A stretch of 18,738 nt of DNA from DASRWT01 sp046728035 (lineage in GTDB: Bacteria > Methylomirabilota > Methylomirabilia > Rokubacteriales > CSP1-6): contig JBKPDT010000106.1 of the NCBI GenBank assembly GCA_046728035.1, forward strand, positions 1 to 18,738. Direction: 5' to 3'. Made by a program: the position numbers and the translations under genes. This document shows positions 1 through 8,581 of this stretch, one piece after another; the first letter of the stretch is position 1; each line of letters begins with the position of its first letter. The notes below the pieces were generated by a model. The model was not told where the DNA came from. It made no database searches and worked only from the letters and a program-made list of their open reading frames with translations.

Positions 1-1
1 G

Positions 2-372
2 GGAAGCCGTCTCGCCCAAGCGGTGAGGCGGGGGCGGCGGCTCGCCGCGCGCCTCGCCGCGCACGGGCTCACGCCGAGCCGCGTGGCCGGGGTCACGTGG
101 GGCTGTCCGACGGAGACGCTCCTCGCCGCCTGGCTCGTGGGCGGGCCGTCGGCGCGGCGGCGCCTTCAGTGGTTCCTCCGCGAGGGCCGGCACGTCAAGC
201 CGGGCCTCGGCGCGGAGGCCCTCATCGCCGCCGGCATTCCCCGCGGCCCAGGGGTGGGGAAGGCTCTGCGCGTCCTCCGCAACCTCCGGCTGGATGGCCG
301 GGCCGGGAGCCTGGCCGACGAGCAGCGGTTCGTGAAGCGCGAGAGCGCCCGTTACCGGAAAGGAGAGTCGCA

Positions 373-376
<4 letters not shown>
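2..376 (+). CDS. C-terminal fragment of a probable CCA-adding enzyme / poly(A) polymerase family tRNA nucleotidyltransferase (5' end outside window)
   Basis: The frame is open from the left edge to a TGA at 374-376, so only the last ~124 residues are present. They carry a helical C-terminal pattern I associate with the RNA-binding tail of class II tRNA nucleotidyltransferases: an FLREGRHVKPGLGAEALIAA stretch followed by GIPRGPGVGKALRVL and a LDGRAGS segment, similar to the 'LGIPPGPEVGRIL..LDG' ending of that family. Such enzymes add or repair the 3' CCA of tRNA in the cytoplasm. The catalytic head, where the GSDID-type nucleotidyltransferase motif would lie, is outside the window, so the call rests on the tail alone. 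The stop codon overlaps the GTG start of pyrG by 4 nt (GTGA), so the two are probably co-transcribed and translationally coupled. A related long form with DHH and CBS domains cannot be excluded. Confidence 0.55.
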
Positions 377-1983
<1,607 letters not shown>

Positions 1984-1995
1984 CGGGCACCGAGA

Positions 1996-2853
1996 ATGAG
2001 CCACACCGTGCGCGTGGGCGAGATCACGATCGGTGGGGGCGCGCCGCTGGTTCTCATCGGCGGCCCCTGCGCCATCGAGAGCGAGAAGCACGCGGTGATG
2101 GTGGCCGAGCGTCTCAAGGCGATCTCCGAGGCGGCGCGCGTGCCCTTCATCTACAAGTCGTCCTATGACAAGGCCAACCGCTCGTCGCTGGCTTCCTATC
2201 GCGGCCCCGGGCTCAAGGAGGGCCTGCGCATCCTGCGCCAGGTCAAGGAGGTCACCGGCGTGCCGGTGCTATCCGACGTCCATGATGTCGCCGAAGTGGG
2301 GCCCGCCGCCGAGGTGCTGGACGTGCTCCAGGTGCCCGCCTTCCTGTGCCGCCAGACGGATCTCCTGGTCGCCTGCGGCCGGACGGGCAAGCCCGTCAAC
2401 GTGAAGAAGGGCCAGTTCATCGCGCCGCGCGACATGGGCAATGTCGTGGACAAGATCGCCTCCACCGGCAATACCGACATCCTCTTGACCGAGCGGGGCA
2501 CGAGCTTCGGCTACGGGAACCTCGTGGTGGACTTCCGCGGCCTGTCCATCATGCGCGAGCTCGGCTATCCAGTGGTCTTCGACGCCACCCACTCGGTGCA
2601 GCTCCCGGGAGGGCTCGGGCACCGGTCGGGCGGGGAACGCCAGTACGTGCCGCTCCTCGCGCGCGCGGCGGTGGCGGTGGGAGTGGACGCGCTGTTCATG
2701 GAGATGCACGAGGAGCCCGACCGCACGCTCCCCGACGGCCGCCCGCTCTCCGACGGGCCCAACATGCTACGGCTCGACGACCTGCCGCGCCTCCTCCATG
2801 AGCTCCGCGCCATCGCCGCGGGTCTGGGCGGGGGCACGCCGGGCGGCGTCTGA
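1996..2853 (+). CDS. kdsA: 3-deoxy-8-phosphooctulonate synthase (Kdo-8-phosphate synthase), metal-dependent type
   Basis: Condenses phosphoenolpyruvate with arabinose-5-phosphate to Kdo-8-phosphate in the cytoplasm, the first committed step to the Kdo of LPS inner core. The 285-residue TIM barrel carries the family hallmarks KSSYDKANRSS (54-64), AFLCRQTDLL (115-124), VNVKKGQFIAP (134-144) and DATHSVQLPGG (196-206). Cys25 in GGPCAIES, His199, Glu236 and Asp247 fall at a constant offset of 14 from the four metal ligands I recall for Aquifex aeolicus KdsA (Cys11, His185, Glu222, Asp233). This marks the metal-dependent class; the E. coli enzyme has Asn at the Cys position. The ATG at 1996 gives the normal length. 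The stop overlaps the kdsD start by one base (TGATG). Its substrate is the product of the downstream isomerase. Confidence 0.97.
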   Translation: MSHTVRVGEITIGGGAPLVLIGGPCAIESEKHAVMVAERLKAISEAARVPFIYKSSYDKANRSSLASYRGPGLKEGLRILRQVKEVTGVPVLSDVHDVAEVGPAAEVLDVLQVPAFLCRQTDLLVACGRTGKPVNVKKGQFIAPRDMGNVVDKIASTGNTDILLTERGTSFGYGNLVVDFRGLSIMRELGYPVVFDATHSVQLPGGLGHRSGGERQYVPLLARAAVAVGVDALFMEMHEEPDRTLPDGRPLSDGPNMLRLDDLPRLLHELRAIAAGLGGGTPGGV

Positions 2854-3824
2854 TGGACCGGGCCTCTCTCCTCGCTCTCGCCGAGCGCGTGCTGCGGCTC
2901 GAGGCGGAGAGCATCCTGGCCCTGGTCGCCCGGCTGGACGACCGCTTCCTCGCCGCTCTGGACCTCGTCTATCGCTGCCGGGGAAGGGTGATCGTGACCG
3001 GCATGGGCAAGTCCAGCCACGTGGCGCGGAAGGTGGCGGCGACCATGGCGAGCACGGGCACGCCCGCCTACTTCATGCATCCCGCCGAGGGGGTGCACGG
3101 CGACGTGGGCATGGTCGCGCAGGGCGACGTCGCCCTCGTGTTCTCGAATTCCGGCGAGACCGACGAGCTCCTCGCGGTGCTGCCTGCGATCAAGCGGCTG
3201 AGCGTGCCGGTGGTGCTCCTCACGGGCAATCCGACCTCCAGCCTCGCGCGCTTGGCCGACGTGGTCGTGGACGTGGGCGTGAGGGAGGAGGCCTGCCCCA
3301 TGAACCTCGCCCCGACCTCGAGCACGACGGCGGCGCTCGCCATGGGCGATGCTCTCGCGATGGCGCTGCTCGAGCTGCGCGGGCTGCGGCCGGAGGATTA
3401 CGCCGCCTTGCACCCCGCAGGCACGCTCGGCTGGCGCGCGCTCGTCAAGGTGCGCGATCTCATGCACACGGGCGAGGCGGTGCCGGTGGTCGCGGAGGGC
3501 GCGACCATGAAGCAGGCGCTCGAGGAGATGACGGAGAAGCGCCGGGGCATGACCACGGTGGTGGACGGGGGCGGCCGGCTCGTCGGGATCATCACCGACG
3601 GCGACCTCCGTCGCCTGCAGCTCGCGGGAGGCGCCGTGCTGGACCGACGCGCGGGAGAGTGCATGTCGCAGAACCCCAAGCGCATCGCCGCCGACGCGCT
3701 GGCCGCCACCGCGCTCGCGATGATGGAGGCCCACCAGATCACGAGCCTGGTCATCACCGACGAGGCCGACCGTCCCGCCGCCTTCATCCACCTTCACGAC
3801 ATCCTCTCCTCCAAGATCGCGTGA
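2853..3824 (+). CDS. kdsD: Arabinose-5-phosphate isomerase (KdsD/KpsF family)
   Basis: Interconverts ribulose-5-phosphate and arabinose-5-phosphate, providing the sugar substrate of KdsA. The 323-residue product has the standard layout: a SIS sugar-phosphate isomerase domain (about 43-175) with TGMGKSSHVARK, ASTGTPAYFMHPAEGVHGD, FSNSGETDEL and EEACPMNLAPTSSTTAALAM, then a HPAGTLG turn (187-193). Two CBS domains follow (about 202-258 and 270-322), the first with GIITDGDLRR. SIS and CBS together match KdsD/KpsF and are unlike the lone-SIS phosphoheptose isomerase. The ATG shares one base with the kdsA stop, so translation is probably coupled. Whether it is the housekeeping KdsD or a KpsF-like paralogue cannot be told by sequence; its place between kdsA and kdsC favours the LPS role. 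A tandem repeat array begins 7 bp after the stop. Confidence 0.95.
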   Translation: MDRASLLALAERVLRLEAESILALVARLDDRFLAALDLVYRCRGRVIVTGMGKSSHVARKVAATMASTGTPAYFMHPAEGVHGDVGMVAQGDVALVFSNSGETDELLAVLPAIKRLSVPVVLLTGNPTSSLARLADVVVDVGVREEACPMNLAPTSSTTAALAMGDALAMALLELRGLRPEDYAALHPAGTLGWRALVKVRDLMHTGEAVPVVAEGATMKQALEEMTEKRRGMTTVVDGGGRLVGIITDGDLRRLQLAGGAVLDRRAGECMSQNPKRIAADALAATALAMMEAHQITSLVITDEADRPAAFIHLHDILSSKIA

Positions 3825-3831
3825 GATGCTC

Positions 3832-4017
3832 GGCGAGCCGCAGCCGTAGGCGAGGCGAGCGGACAAGCAATGGGTCCCGAGTGGAGCGAGGGGGCGAGCC
3901 GCAGCCGCAGGCGAGGCGAGCGGATACATGATGAAGTCCCGAGCGGGAGCGAGGGGGGCGAGCCGCAGCCGCAGGCGAGGCGAGCGGATAAATAGTGGGG
4001 CCCGAGCGGAGCGAGGG
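3832..4017. repeat. Three-copy GC-rich tandem repeat between kdsD and kdsC (units of 61, 64 and 61 bp)
   Basis: Units run 3832-3892, 3893-3956 and 3957-4017. Each opens with a 32-bp block (GGCGAGCCGCAGCCG, one variable base, then AGGCGAGGCGAGCGGA) that differs at a single position among copies. A variable, more AT-rich stretch of 12-13 bp follows, and then a second block close to CCCGAGCGGAGCGAGGG. Every variable stretch contains an ATG or GTG, and the second block ends in a purine-rich Shine-Dalgarno-like run. Unit length is not a multiple of three, so each copy shifts frame relative to the last, which argues that the array did not arise as coding sequence. No strong hairpin was found in a unit. 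The last one and a half units lie inside the open kdsC frame. Function is unknown; it resembles a dispersed intergenic repeat that has been locally amplified. Confidence 0.9.
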
Positions 4018-4536
4018 CGGGCGCTGGCCGCCCGCGCCGCGAAGGTGAGGCTCCTCGTGCTCGACGTGGACGGCGTGCTCACCGACGGCCGTCTGCTCTA
4101 CGGTTCGGCCGGCGAGGAGGTGAAGCGCTTCCACGTCCGTGACGGCTTCGCCCTCGTGGCGGCGCGCCGCGCCGGGCTCGCGGTGGCAGTGATCTCGGGA
4201 CGGGCGTCCGCCGCGGTCACGCGACGACTGGCCGAGCTCGGCGTGGACGAGGTGCACCAGGGCGTGGAGGACAAGGAGCGCTGCCTCGACGAGCTACTCG
4301 CGCGGCTGGGCGTGGCGCGCGCGCAGGTGGCCGCGATGGGCGACGACCTCCCCGATCTCCCGCTCCTGCGCGAGGCGGGACTTGCCCTGGCGCCCGCCGA
4401 CGCCGCCGCCGAGGTGCGCCGCGTCGCCCACTGGACATCGCAGTTTCCCGGCGGACGTGGTGCGGTCCGCGATGCGGTGGAGATGTTGCTGGGCGCCCGG
4501 AAAGCCTGGCCGCCGCCTATGTCCGCGTCGCGCTGA
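3928..4536 (+). CDS. kdsC: 3-deoxy-D-manno-octulosonate 8-phosphate phosphatase (HAD family); start codon uncertain
   Basis: Removes phosphate from Kdo-8-phosphate to give Kdo. It is a cap-less HAD phosphatase with motif I LDVDGVLTDG (nucleophile Asp codon at 4063, second Asp at 4069), the HVRDGF segment typical of KdsC, motif II in VISGR, and GDDLPDLPLL near the C-terminus, ending with GGRGAVRDAVEMLL. Conserved sequence begins only around 4042. The coordinates use the first ATG (3928, 202 residues), but its first ~30 codons are Arg-rich and lie in the tandem repeat. No ATG lies between 3931 and the HAD core. In-frame alternatives are GTG 4045 (163 residues, no clear Shine-Dalgarno) and a CTG at 4024 preceded by the repeat's GGAGCGAGGG run. 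A short N-terminus is usual for KdsC, so I suspect the true start is downstream. Identity is secure; the start is not. Confidence 0.88.
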   Translation: MMKSRAGARGASRSRRRGERINSGARAERGRALAARAAKVRLLVLDVDGVLTDGRLLYGSAGEEVKRFHVRDGFALVAARRAGLAVAVISGRASAAVTRRLAELGVDEVHQGVEDKERCLDELLARLGVARAQVAAMGDDLPDLPLLREAGLALAPADAAAEVRRVAHWTSQFPGGRGAVRDAVEMLLGARKAWPPPMSASR

Positions 4537-4562
4537 GACAGACGGGCCGTCCCTGAAGTTTA

Positions 4563-4592
4563 TTGCCACCTCGCTTTGAGGTGTGTTAGCGT
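4563..4592 (+). promoter_or_regulatory. Putative sigma-70-type promoter for lptC-lptA-lptB-rpoN
   Basis: In the 54-bp gap after kdsC, TTGCCA (4563-4568) and TAGCGT (4587-4592) are 18 bp apart, in a local AT-richer patch. The -10 side, GTGTTAGCGTG, nearly repeats the GTGCTAACGTG seen upstream of metK at the same distance from a TTG-type -35. It conflicts with a GTG 4591 start for lptC, since the -10 would overlap that codon; translation would then have to begin at TTG 4603 or further in. Read by eye only. Confidence 0.35.
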
Positions 4593-5214
4593 GGTACTGA
4601 AATTGCATACCCAGCGGATCTCTCGAATCCTTCTCGTGAGCGTGACCCTCTTCGTCGTCGTCGTCGTGGGGGTGCTGGTGCTACGTGGACGGTGGGCGCA
4701 ATCGGTATCCACCGAGGCGGGCCAAACCAAGGCTGACTACCGAATCAAGGAAGTGAGTCTCCAGGAAGAAATGAAGGACGGCGTGCGCTGGCAGCTGGAG
4801 GCCGATCAGGCCGAGACGTACGAGCAGGCTGGCAAGACCATCCTTCGCAAAGTCCGCATCCAGATCCAGGAGCCCGACCGAAGCTGGATCGTCACGGGAG
4901 ACGAAGGGGAAATGACCCAGGCGAGCAAGGACGTGGAGCTCAAGGGGAACGTGATCCTCCTCTCGAGCGAGGGGATGCGACTCGAGACCACGCGCCTGCG
5001 CTGGGACGCGAACGGCCAGCGCGCCTGGACCGACGAGCCGGTCACCGTTTACCAGAAGGGCACGGTCGTGAAGGGGAAGGGGCTCGACGCTAGGGTCGGT
5101 GAGCGGACCACCGAGATCAAGGGCCGCATCCGCGCGACCTTCGGCGAAAAGGCCGCGACGCCAGAGGATCAGCGTCGTCCCCTGGCCGCGATGCCGCTAC
5201 CGGCGCTTCGATGA
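4591..5214 (+). CDS. lptC: LPS export periplasmic bridge protein LptC (inner-membrane anchored)
   Basis: LptC sits on the LptB2FG transporter and passes LPS to LptA across the periplasm. The product (207 residues from GTG 4591) has a short basic N-terminus, one membrane span (ILLVSVTLFVVVVVGVLVL, about residues 13-31), then a periplasmic beta-jellyroll with family features: YRIKEVSLQEE, WQLEADQAETY, a GEMTQASKDVELKGNVIL strand pair and DEPVTVYQKG. LptC diverges strongly in sequence, so the call draws also on position just before lptA and lptB. GTG 4591 is preceded by GAGGTG at a 7-nt spacing; the frame is open back to TTG 4576, and TTG 4603 is a further candidate if the promoter at 4563-4592 is real. 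The ATGA overlap with lptA (5211-5214) implies coupled translation. Identity is firm; the exact start is moderate. Confidence 0.9.
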   Translation: MVLKLHTQRISRILLVSVTLFVVVVVGVLVLRGRWAQSVSTEAGQTKADYRIKEVSLQEEMKDGVRWQLEADQAETYEQAGKTILRKVRIQIQEPDRSWIVTGDEGEMTQASKDVELKGNVILLSSEGMRLETTRLRWDANGQRAWTDEPVTVYQKGTVVKGKGLDARVGERTTEIKGRIRATFGEKAATPEDQRRPLAAMPLPALR

Positions 5215-5852
5215 TGCGCTGGCTGGCGCTGGCCGCGCTGGGCGTCTGGCTCGTCGGAGGCGACGTCACCGGAGCGGATGCCCAGGGCCAGAGCCGCCGG
5301 CGCCCGGCAACGGACGCGGCGGCCAAGCCGACGGCGGCCGGGCCCAAGGCAGCGGCCGCTCAACCCGCTCCGAGTGCGCCGGCGTCGAAGCCGTCCGGCG
5401 CCAACCCGAACCAGCCGGTGACGGTGGACGCCGACCAGCTCGAGTCCAACCAGAAGCAGGGCCTCGTGATCTTCACCGGCAACGTGGTCGCGCGCCACAA
5501 CGAGTCGACGCAGTACGCCGACCGCATGGAGGTGTACCTGGACGCCGGGAGCGATCGCGTCGTGCGGACGGTGTCCACGGGGTCGGTGAGGATCATCACC
5601 CGCGACTGCCGGACGGGGACGGCCAAGCGCGCCGAGTACTACGATGCCGAGCAGCGCGTGGTCCTCATCGGGGACGCGCGGGTCTGGCAGGACGAGAACG
5701 TGGTGACGGGCGAGCGCATCACCATCTTTCTCGCCGAGGACCGGAGCATCGTCGAGGGCGGCACCCAGGGCCGCGTGAAGGGCGTCTTTTACTCCAAGGG
5801 CGAGGCGGCGCCGAATGGCCGGTCGGCGCCGGGCGCCCCCTGCAAGTCATAG
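5211..5852 (+). CDS. lptA: LPS transport periplasmic protein LptA (OstA-like domain)
   Basis: LptA forms the periplasmic filament that carries LPS from LptC to the outer-membrane LptD. The 213-residue product starts with a signal peptide (MMRWLALAALGVWLVGG, likely cleaved after Ala-Asp-Ala at residue 24). An unusually long Ala/Pro/Lys-rich linker spans about 25-65. The OstA/LptA beta-jellyroll follows (about 66-205), recognised by VTVDADQLESNQKQG, IFTGNVVARHN, YADRMEVYLD, KRAEYYDAEQRVVLIGDARV and ENVVTGERITIFLAEDRSIVEGG. The ATG overlaps the lptC stop by 4 nt, and lptB begins 4 bp after the lptA stop. Order C-A-B is the classical one. The linker is longer than I would expect and could act as a spacer or simply be unstructured. 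Confidence 0.93.
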   Translation: MMRWLALAALGVWLVGGDVTGADAQGQSRRRPATDAAAKPTAAGPKAAAAQPAPSAPASKPSGANPNQPVTVDADQLESNQKQGLVIFTGNVVARHNESTQYADRMEVYLDAGSDRVVRTVSTGSVRIITRDCRTGTAKRAEYYDAEQRVVLIGDARVWQDENVVTGERITIFLAEDRSIVEGGTQGRVKGVFYSKGEAAPNGRSAPGAPCKS

Positions 5853-5856
5853 CGCC

Positions 5857-6579
5857 ATGGAAGGTCTCATCGCGCAGGGCCTCGTCAAGCGCTTCCGCAA
5901 CCGGGTGGTGGTGGACCGCGTCAGCGTGGACATCCAGCGGGGCGAGATCGTGGGGTTGCTCGGGCCCAACGGGGCGGGGAAGACGACGTCCTTCTACATG
6001 ATCGTGGGCCTCCTCAGGGCGGAGGGCGGGCGCATCTTCCTGGAGGGCCAGGACATCACCGATCTGCCCATGTACCAGCGCTGCCGGATGGGCATGGGAT
6101 ATCTCCCGCAGGAGTCGTCGGTGTTCCGGAAGCTCACCGTGGAGGACAACCTCCTCGCCATCCTCGAGACCATGGACCTCACCGAGCAGGAACGGATGGC
6201 CCGGCTCCGCGTCCTCCTCGCCGAGCTCGATCTCACCCCGCTCGCTCGCCACAAGGCGTATACCCTGTCGGGCGGCGAGCGGCGGCGACTGGAGATCACG
6301 CGGGCGCTCGTCACCAACCCCCGGTACCTCCTGCTCGACGAGCCCTTCACCGGTATCGACCCCATCGCCATCGGCGACATTCAGGAGATCGTCGGCCGCC
6401 TCCGCGAGCGGGGGATCGGCGTCCTCATCACCGATCACAACGTGCGGGAGACCCTCGCCATCACCGACCGCGCATACATCCTCTACCACGGCCAGATCCT
6501 CGCCGCCGGTACCGCGCACGAGCTCGCGGGAAATCCCCGAGCCCGCGAGATCTACCTGGGCGAGAAGTTCTCGCTCTGA
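5857..6579 (+). CDS. lptB: LPS export ABC transporter ATPase LptB
   Basis: Cytoplasmic ATPase that, as a dimer on LptF and LptG, powers extraction of LPS from the inner membrane. The 240-residue product is nearly the same length as E. coli LptB. It has Walker A GPNGAGKTT (36-44), the LptB-typical Q-loop region MGYLPQESSVFRKLTVEDNL, the ABC signature LSGGERRRLEI, Walker B LLLDEPFTGIDP and the switch histidine in ITDHNVRETL. The frame is open upstream to an ATG at 5815 inside lptA, but homology begins at ATG 5857, 4 bp after the lptA stop. Its permease partner is not adjacent; it is the fused LptF-LptG frame about 9 kb away on the other strand. rpoN follows after 23 bp. Confidence 0.97.
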   Translation: MEGLIAQGLVKRFRNRVVVDRVSVDIQRGEIVGLLGPNGAGKTTSFYMIVGLLRAEGGRIFLEGQDITDLPMYQRCRMGMGYLPQESSVFRKLTVEDNLLAILETMDLTEQERMARLRVLLAELDLTPLARHKAYTLSGGERRRLEITRALVTNPRYLLLDEPFTGIDPIAIGDIQEIVGRLRERGIGVLITDHNVRETLAITDRAYILYHGQILAAGTAHELAGNPRAREIYLGEKFSL

Positions 6580-6602
6580 GGCCACGCCGGAGCCCCTGAC
6601 CC

Positions 6603-8048
6603 ATGCGACTGGTCCAGCGTCTCAGCCAGCGGGTCGTCATGACGCCGCTGCTCCAGCAAGCGATCCAGCTCCTCCAGCTTTCGACCCTCGAGCTCAAGGA
6701 GGTCGTCGAGCAGGAGCTGCGGGAGAACCCGCTCCTCGAGGAAGAGCAGACCGACGCGCCCGAGCCCAATGCGGAGCTGCAGGAGCCGGAGGGCGCCGAT
6801 CCCGGCCCGCCCGCGAACGAGGCCCCCTCCAAGGAGCAGAGCACGGTCGACGGCGAGCGTTCGGACGACCTCCCGTTCGACATGACCCAGGCGCTCTTCG
6901 ACCAGCCCGAGGAGCGGACGCCGGTCTCCACCGAGGAGCGCGACGACCTGCCCTTCGAGAACCTGGGGCGAACGGAGACCTCCCTCACCGACCACCTCGT
7001 CGAGCAGCTGCGGATGGCCACCGACGATCCCATCCAGATCGCCATCGGCGAGACGATCATCGGCAACCTCGACGAGGACGGGTACCTGCGCGCGGAGACG
7101 GCGGAGATCGCCGAGCAGCTCGGTCGCCCGGTGGACGAGGTGGACAAGGTCCTCATGCTCGTCCAGGGGTTCGATCCGTCGGGGGTCGCGGCGCGGAGCA
7201 TCCAGGAGTGCCTGCTGCTGCAGCTGCGGGCGGACGCCGAGCCGGACCCCGTCTCGGTGGAGATCGTCGAGAAGCACATGGACGACCTCGAGCGCCGGCG
7301 CTATGCGGAGATCGCGCGCGCCTTCAAGCTTCCCCTCGACCGAATCATGGAGTCGGTGGAGGAGATCCAGCGGCTGGAGCCCAAGCCGGGCCGCCGCTTC
7401 CTCGTGGTGGACTCGCGCTACATCGCCCCCGACGTGACCCTCCAGAAGATCGGCGACGACTACGTCGTCGTGCTCAACGAGGAGGGTATCCCCCGGCTCC
7501 GCGTCAACTCGCTCTACCGTACCCTCCTGCGTGGCTCGGCCGGCGAGGATAAACAGTTCGTGGAGCAGAAGCTCCGCTCCGCCCTCTGGCTGATCAAGAG
7601 CGTGGAGCAGCGGCAGCGGACCCTCCGGAAGGTGGCGACGAGCCTCGTGAAGTTCCAGAGGGACTTCTTTGACCGCGGGCTCCCGTACCTCAAGCCGCTC
7701 GCCCTCCGCGACGTGGGCGAGGACATCGGCATGCACGAGTCCACCATCAGCCGTGTCACCACCAACAAGTACATCCAGACGCCGCAAGGACTCTACGAGC
7801 TCAAGTGGTTCTTCCACAGCGGCATCGCGTCCACCAACGGCGACGTCGTCTCCTCGGTGTCGGTGAAGAAGACGATCCAGGACCTGGTGGCGGGGGAGGA
7901 CCCCGGAAAGCCGTACTCGGACCAGGACATCGCCAAGACGCTGCACGCCAAGGGGCTCACCATCGCGCGCCGGACGGTGGCCAAGTATCGCGAGGAGCTC
8001 GGCATCCTGCCCTCGCACCAGCGCAGGATGGCCCCCAAGAAGCGCTGA
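6603..8048 (+). CDS. rpoN: RNA polymerase sigma-54 factor
   Basis: Directs RNA polymerase to -24/-12 promoters and requires AAA+ activators to open DNA. The 481-residue protein is a full-length sigma-54. Region I (about 1-45) has QRLSQRVVMTPLLQQAIQLL and NPLLEEE. An acidic, poorly conserved region II follows (about 45-115). The core-binding part includes GNLDEDGYL and VQGFDPSGVAARSIQECLLLQ. A helix-turn-helix lies near 370-390 (DVGEDIGMHESTISRVTTNK), and the RpoN box ARRTVAKYRE is at 455-464. All DNA- and activator-contacting regions are present. The start ATG has GGAG about 10 nt upstream. Location between lptB and hpf is the conserved one in Proteobacteria. No canonical -24/-12 element was noticed in the window's few gaps. 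Confidence 0.97.
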   Translation: MRLVQRLSQRVVMTPLLQQAIQLLQLSTLELKEVVEQELRENPLLEEEQTDAPEPNAELQEPEGADPGPPANEAPSKEQSTVDGERSDDLPFDMTQALFDQPEERTPVSTEERDDLPFENLGRTETSLTDHLVEQLRMATDDPIQIAIGETIIGNLDEDGYLRAETAEIAEQLGRPVDEVDKVLMLVQGFDPSGVAARSIQECLLLQLRADAEPDPVSVEIVEKHMDDLERRRYAEIARAFKLPLDRIMESVEEIQRLEPKPGRRFLVVDSRYIAPDVTLQKIGDDYVVVLNEEGIPRLRVNSLYRTLLRGSAGEDKQFVEQKLRSALWLIKSVEQRQRTLRKVATSLVKFQRDFFDRGLPYLKPLALRDVGEDIGMHESTISRVTTNKYIQTPQGLYELKWFFHSGIASTNGDVVSSVSVKKTIQDLVAGEDPGKPYSDQDIAKTLHAKGLTIARRTVAKYREELGILPSHQRRMAPKKR

Positions 8049-8062
8049 CCCCGGGGCCGCCC

Positions 8063-8581
8063 ATGCAGGTCCTCATCAGCGCGCGCGGGCTGACGATCTC
8101 CGCGACCTACCGGGCCCGACTTCAGGATCGGGTGGAAAAGGTGGCGCGCCTGTCGCCCAAGCCCATCGAGGCGCGCGTGGTCCTCACCAAGGAGCGGAAC
8201 CGGCGCACCGCCGCGCTCACGCTCCTCGCCAAGCACCACACGTTCCGGAGCGAGGAGACCGCGCTGGACCTCTCGGCCGCCGTGGACGCGGCGCTCGCCG
8301 CCCTCGCGCGACAGGTGCGCGAGCTGAAGGACCGCCTCCGCGCCCACAAGCCGGCCGCGCGGAGGGGACTGCGGGCCGTCGGCTCCGACGGTGACATGGC
8401 GTTGCCCGAGCTCGAGATTCAACAGGTTCCCGTCAAGCCCATGTCGGTGGAAGAGGCCCTCGAGCAGTTCGGGCTCAGCCGCGATCCCGTCTTCGCCTTC
8501 ACCAACGCGCGGACCGACGCGGTGAACGTCCTGTACCGGCGCCGCGGCGGCGGCTTCGGCCTCATCGAGCCGGTGGCATGA
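8063..8581 (+). CDS. hpf: Ribosome hibernation promoting factor, long form
   Basis: Binds the 30S decoding region and, in the long form, dimerises two ribosomes into 100S particles in stationary phase. The product has 172 residues. The N-terminal S30AE/YfiA domain (about 1-95) begins MQVLISARGLTISATYRARL and contains EARVVLTKERNRRTAALTL. After a basic linker (about 95-120) comes the C-terminal dimerisation domain (about 124-170) with KPMSVEEALEQFGLSRDPVF, FTNARTDAVNVLYRRRGGGF and GLIEP. E. coli HPF lacks this second domain, so this is the LHPF type. ATG 8063 was chosen over longer in-frame extensions because homology starts there, 14 bp after the rpoN stop. The stop overlaps rapZ (ATGA, 8578-8581). 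Confidence 0.94.
   Translation: MQVLISARGLTISATYRARLQDRVEKVARLSPKPIEARVVLTKERNRRTAALTLLAKHHTFRSEETALDLSAAVDAALAALARQVRELKDRLRAHKPAARRGLRAVGSDGDMALPELEIQQVPVKPMSVEEALEQFGLSRDPVFAFTNARTDAVNVLYRRRGGGFGLIEPVA

Noticed and set aside
97..372. Upstream N-terminal extension of pyrG
   Set aside because: The open frame continues to 97 but overlaps the coding frame of the preceding gene, and CTP synthase homology starts at GTG 373 with a good ribosome-binding site.
3832..4017. CRISPR array
   Set aside because: The 32-bp block and ~30-bp spacing look CRISPR-like, but the intervening segments are themselves similar to each other, there are only three units and no cas genes.
2565..4082. Antisense frame across kdsA, kdsD and the repeats
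   Set aside because: No domain; shadow of coding DNA extended through the stop-poor repeat array.
5815..5856. Earlier ATG for lptB
   Set aside because: It lies inside lptA, and LptB homology and normal length begin at ATG 5857.
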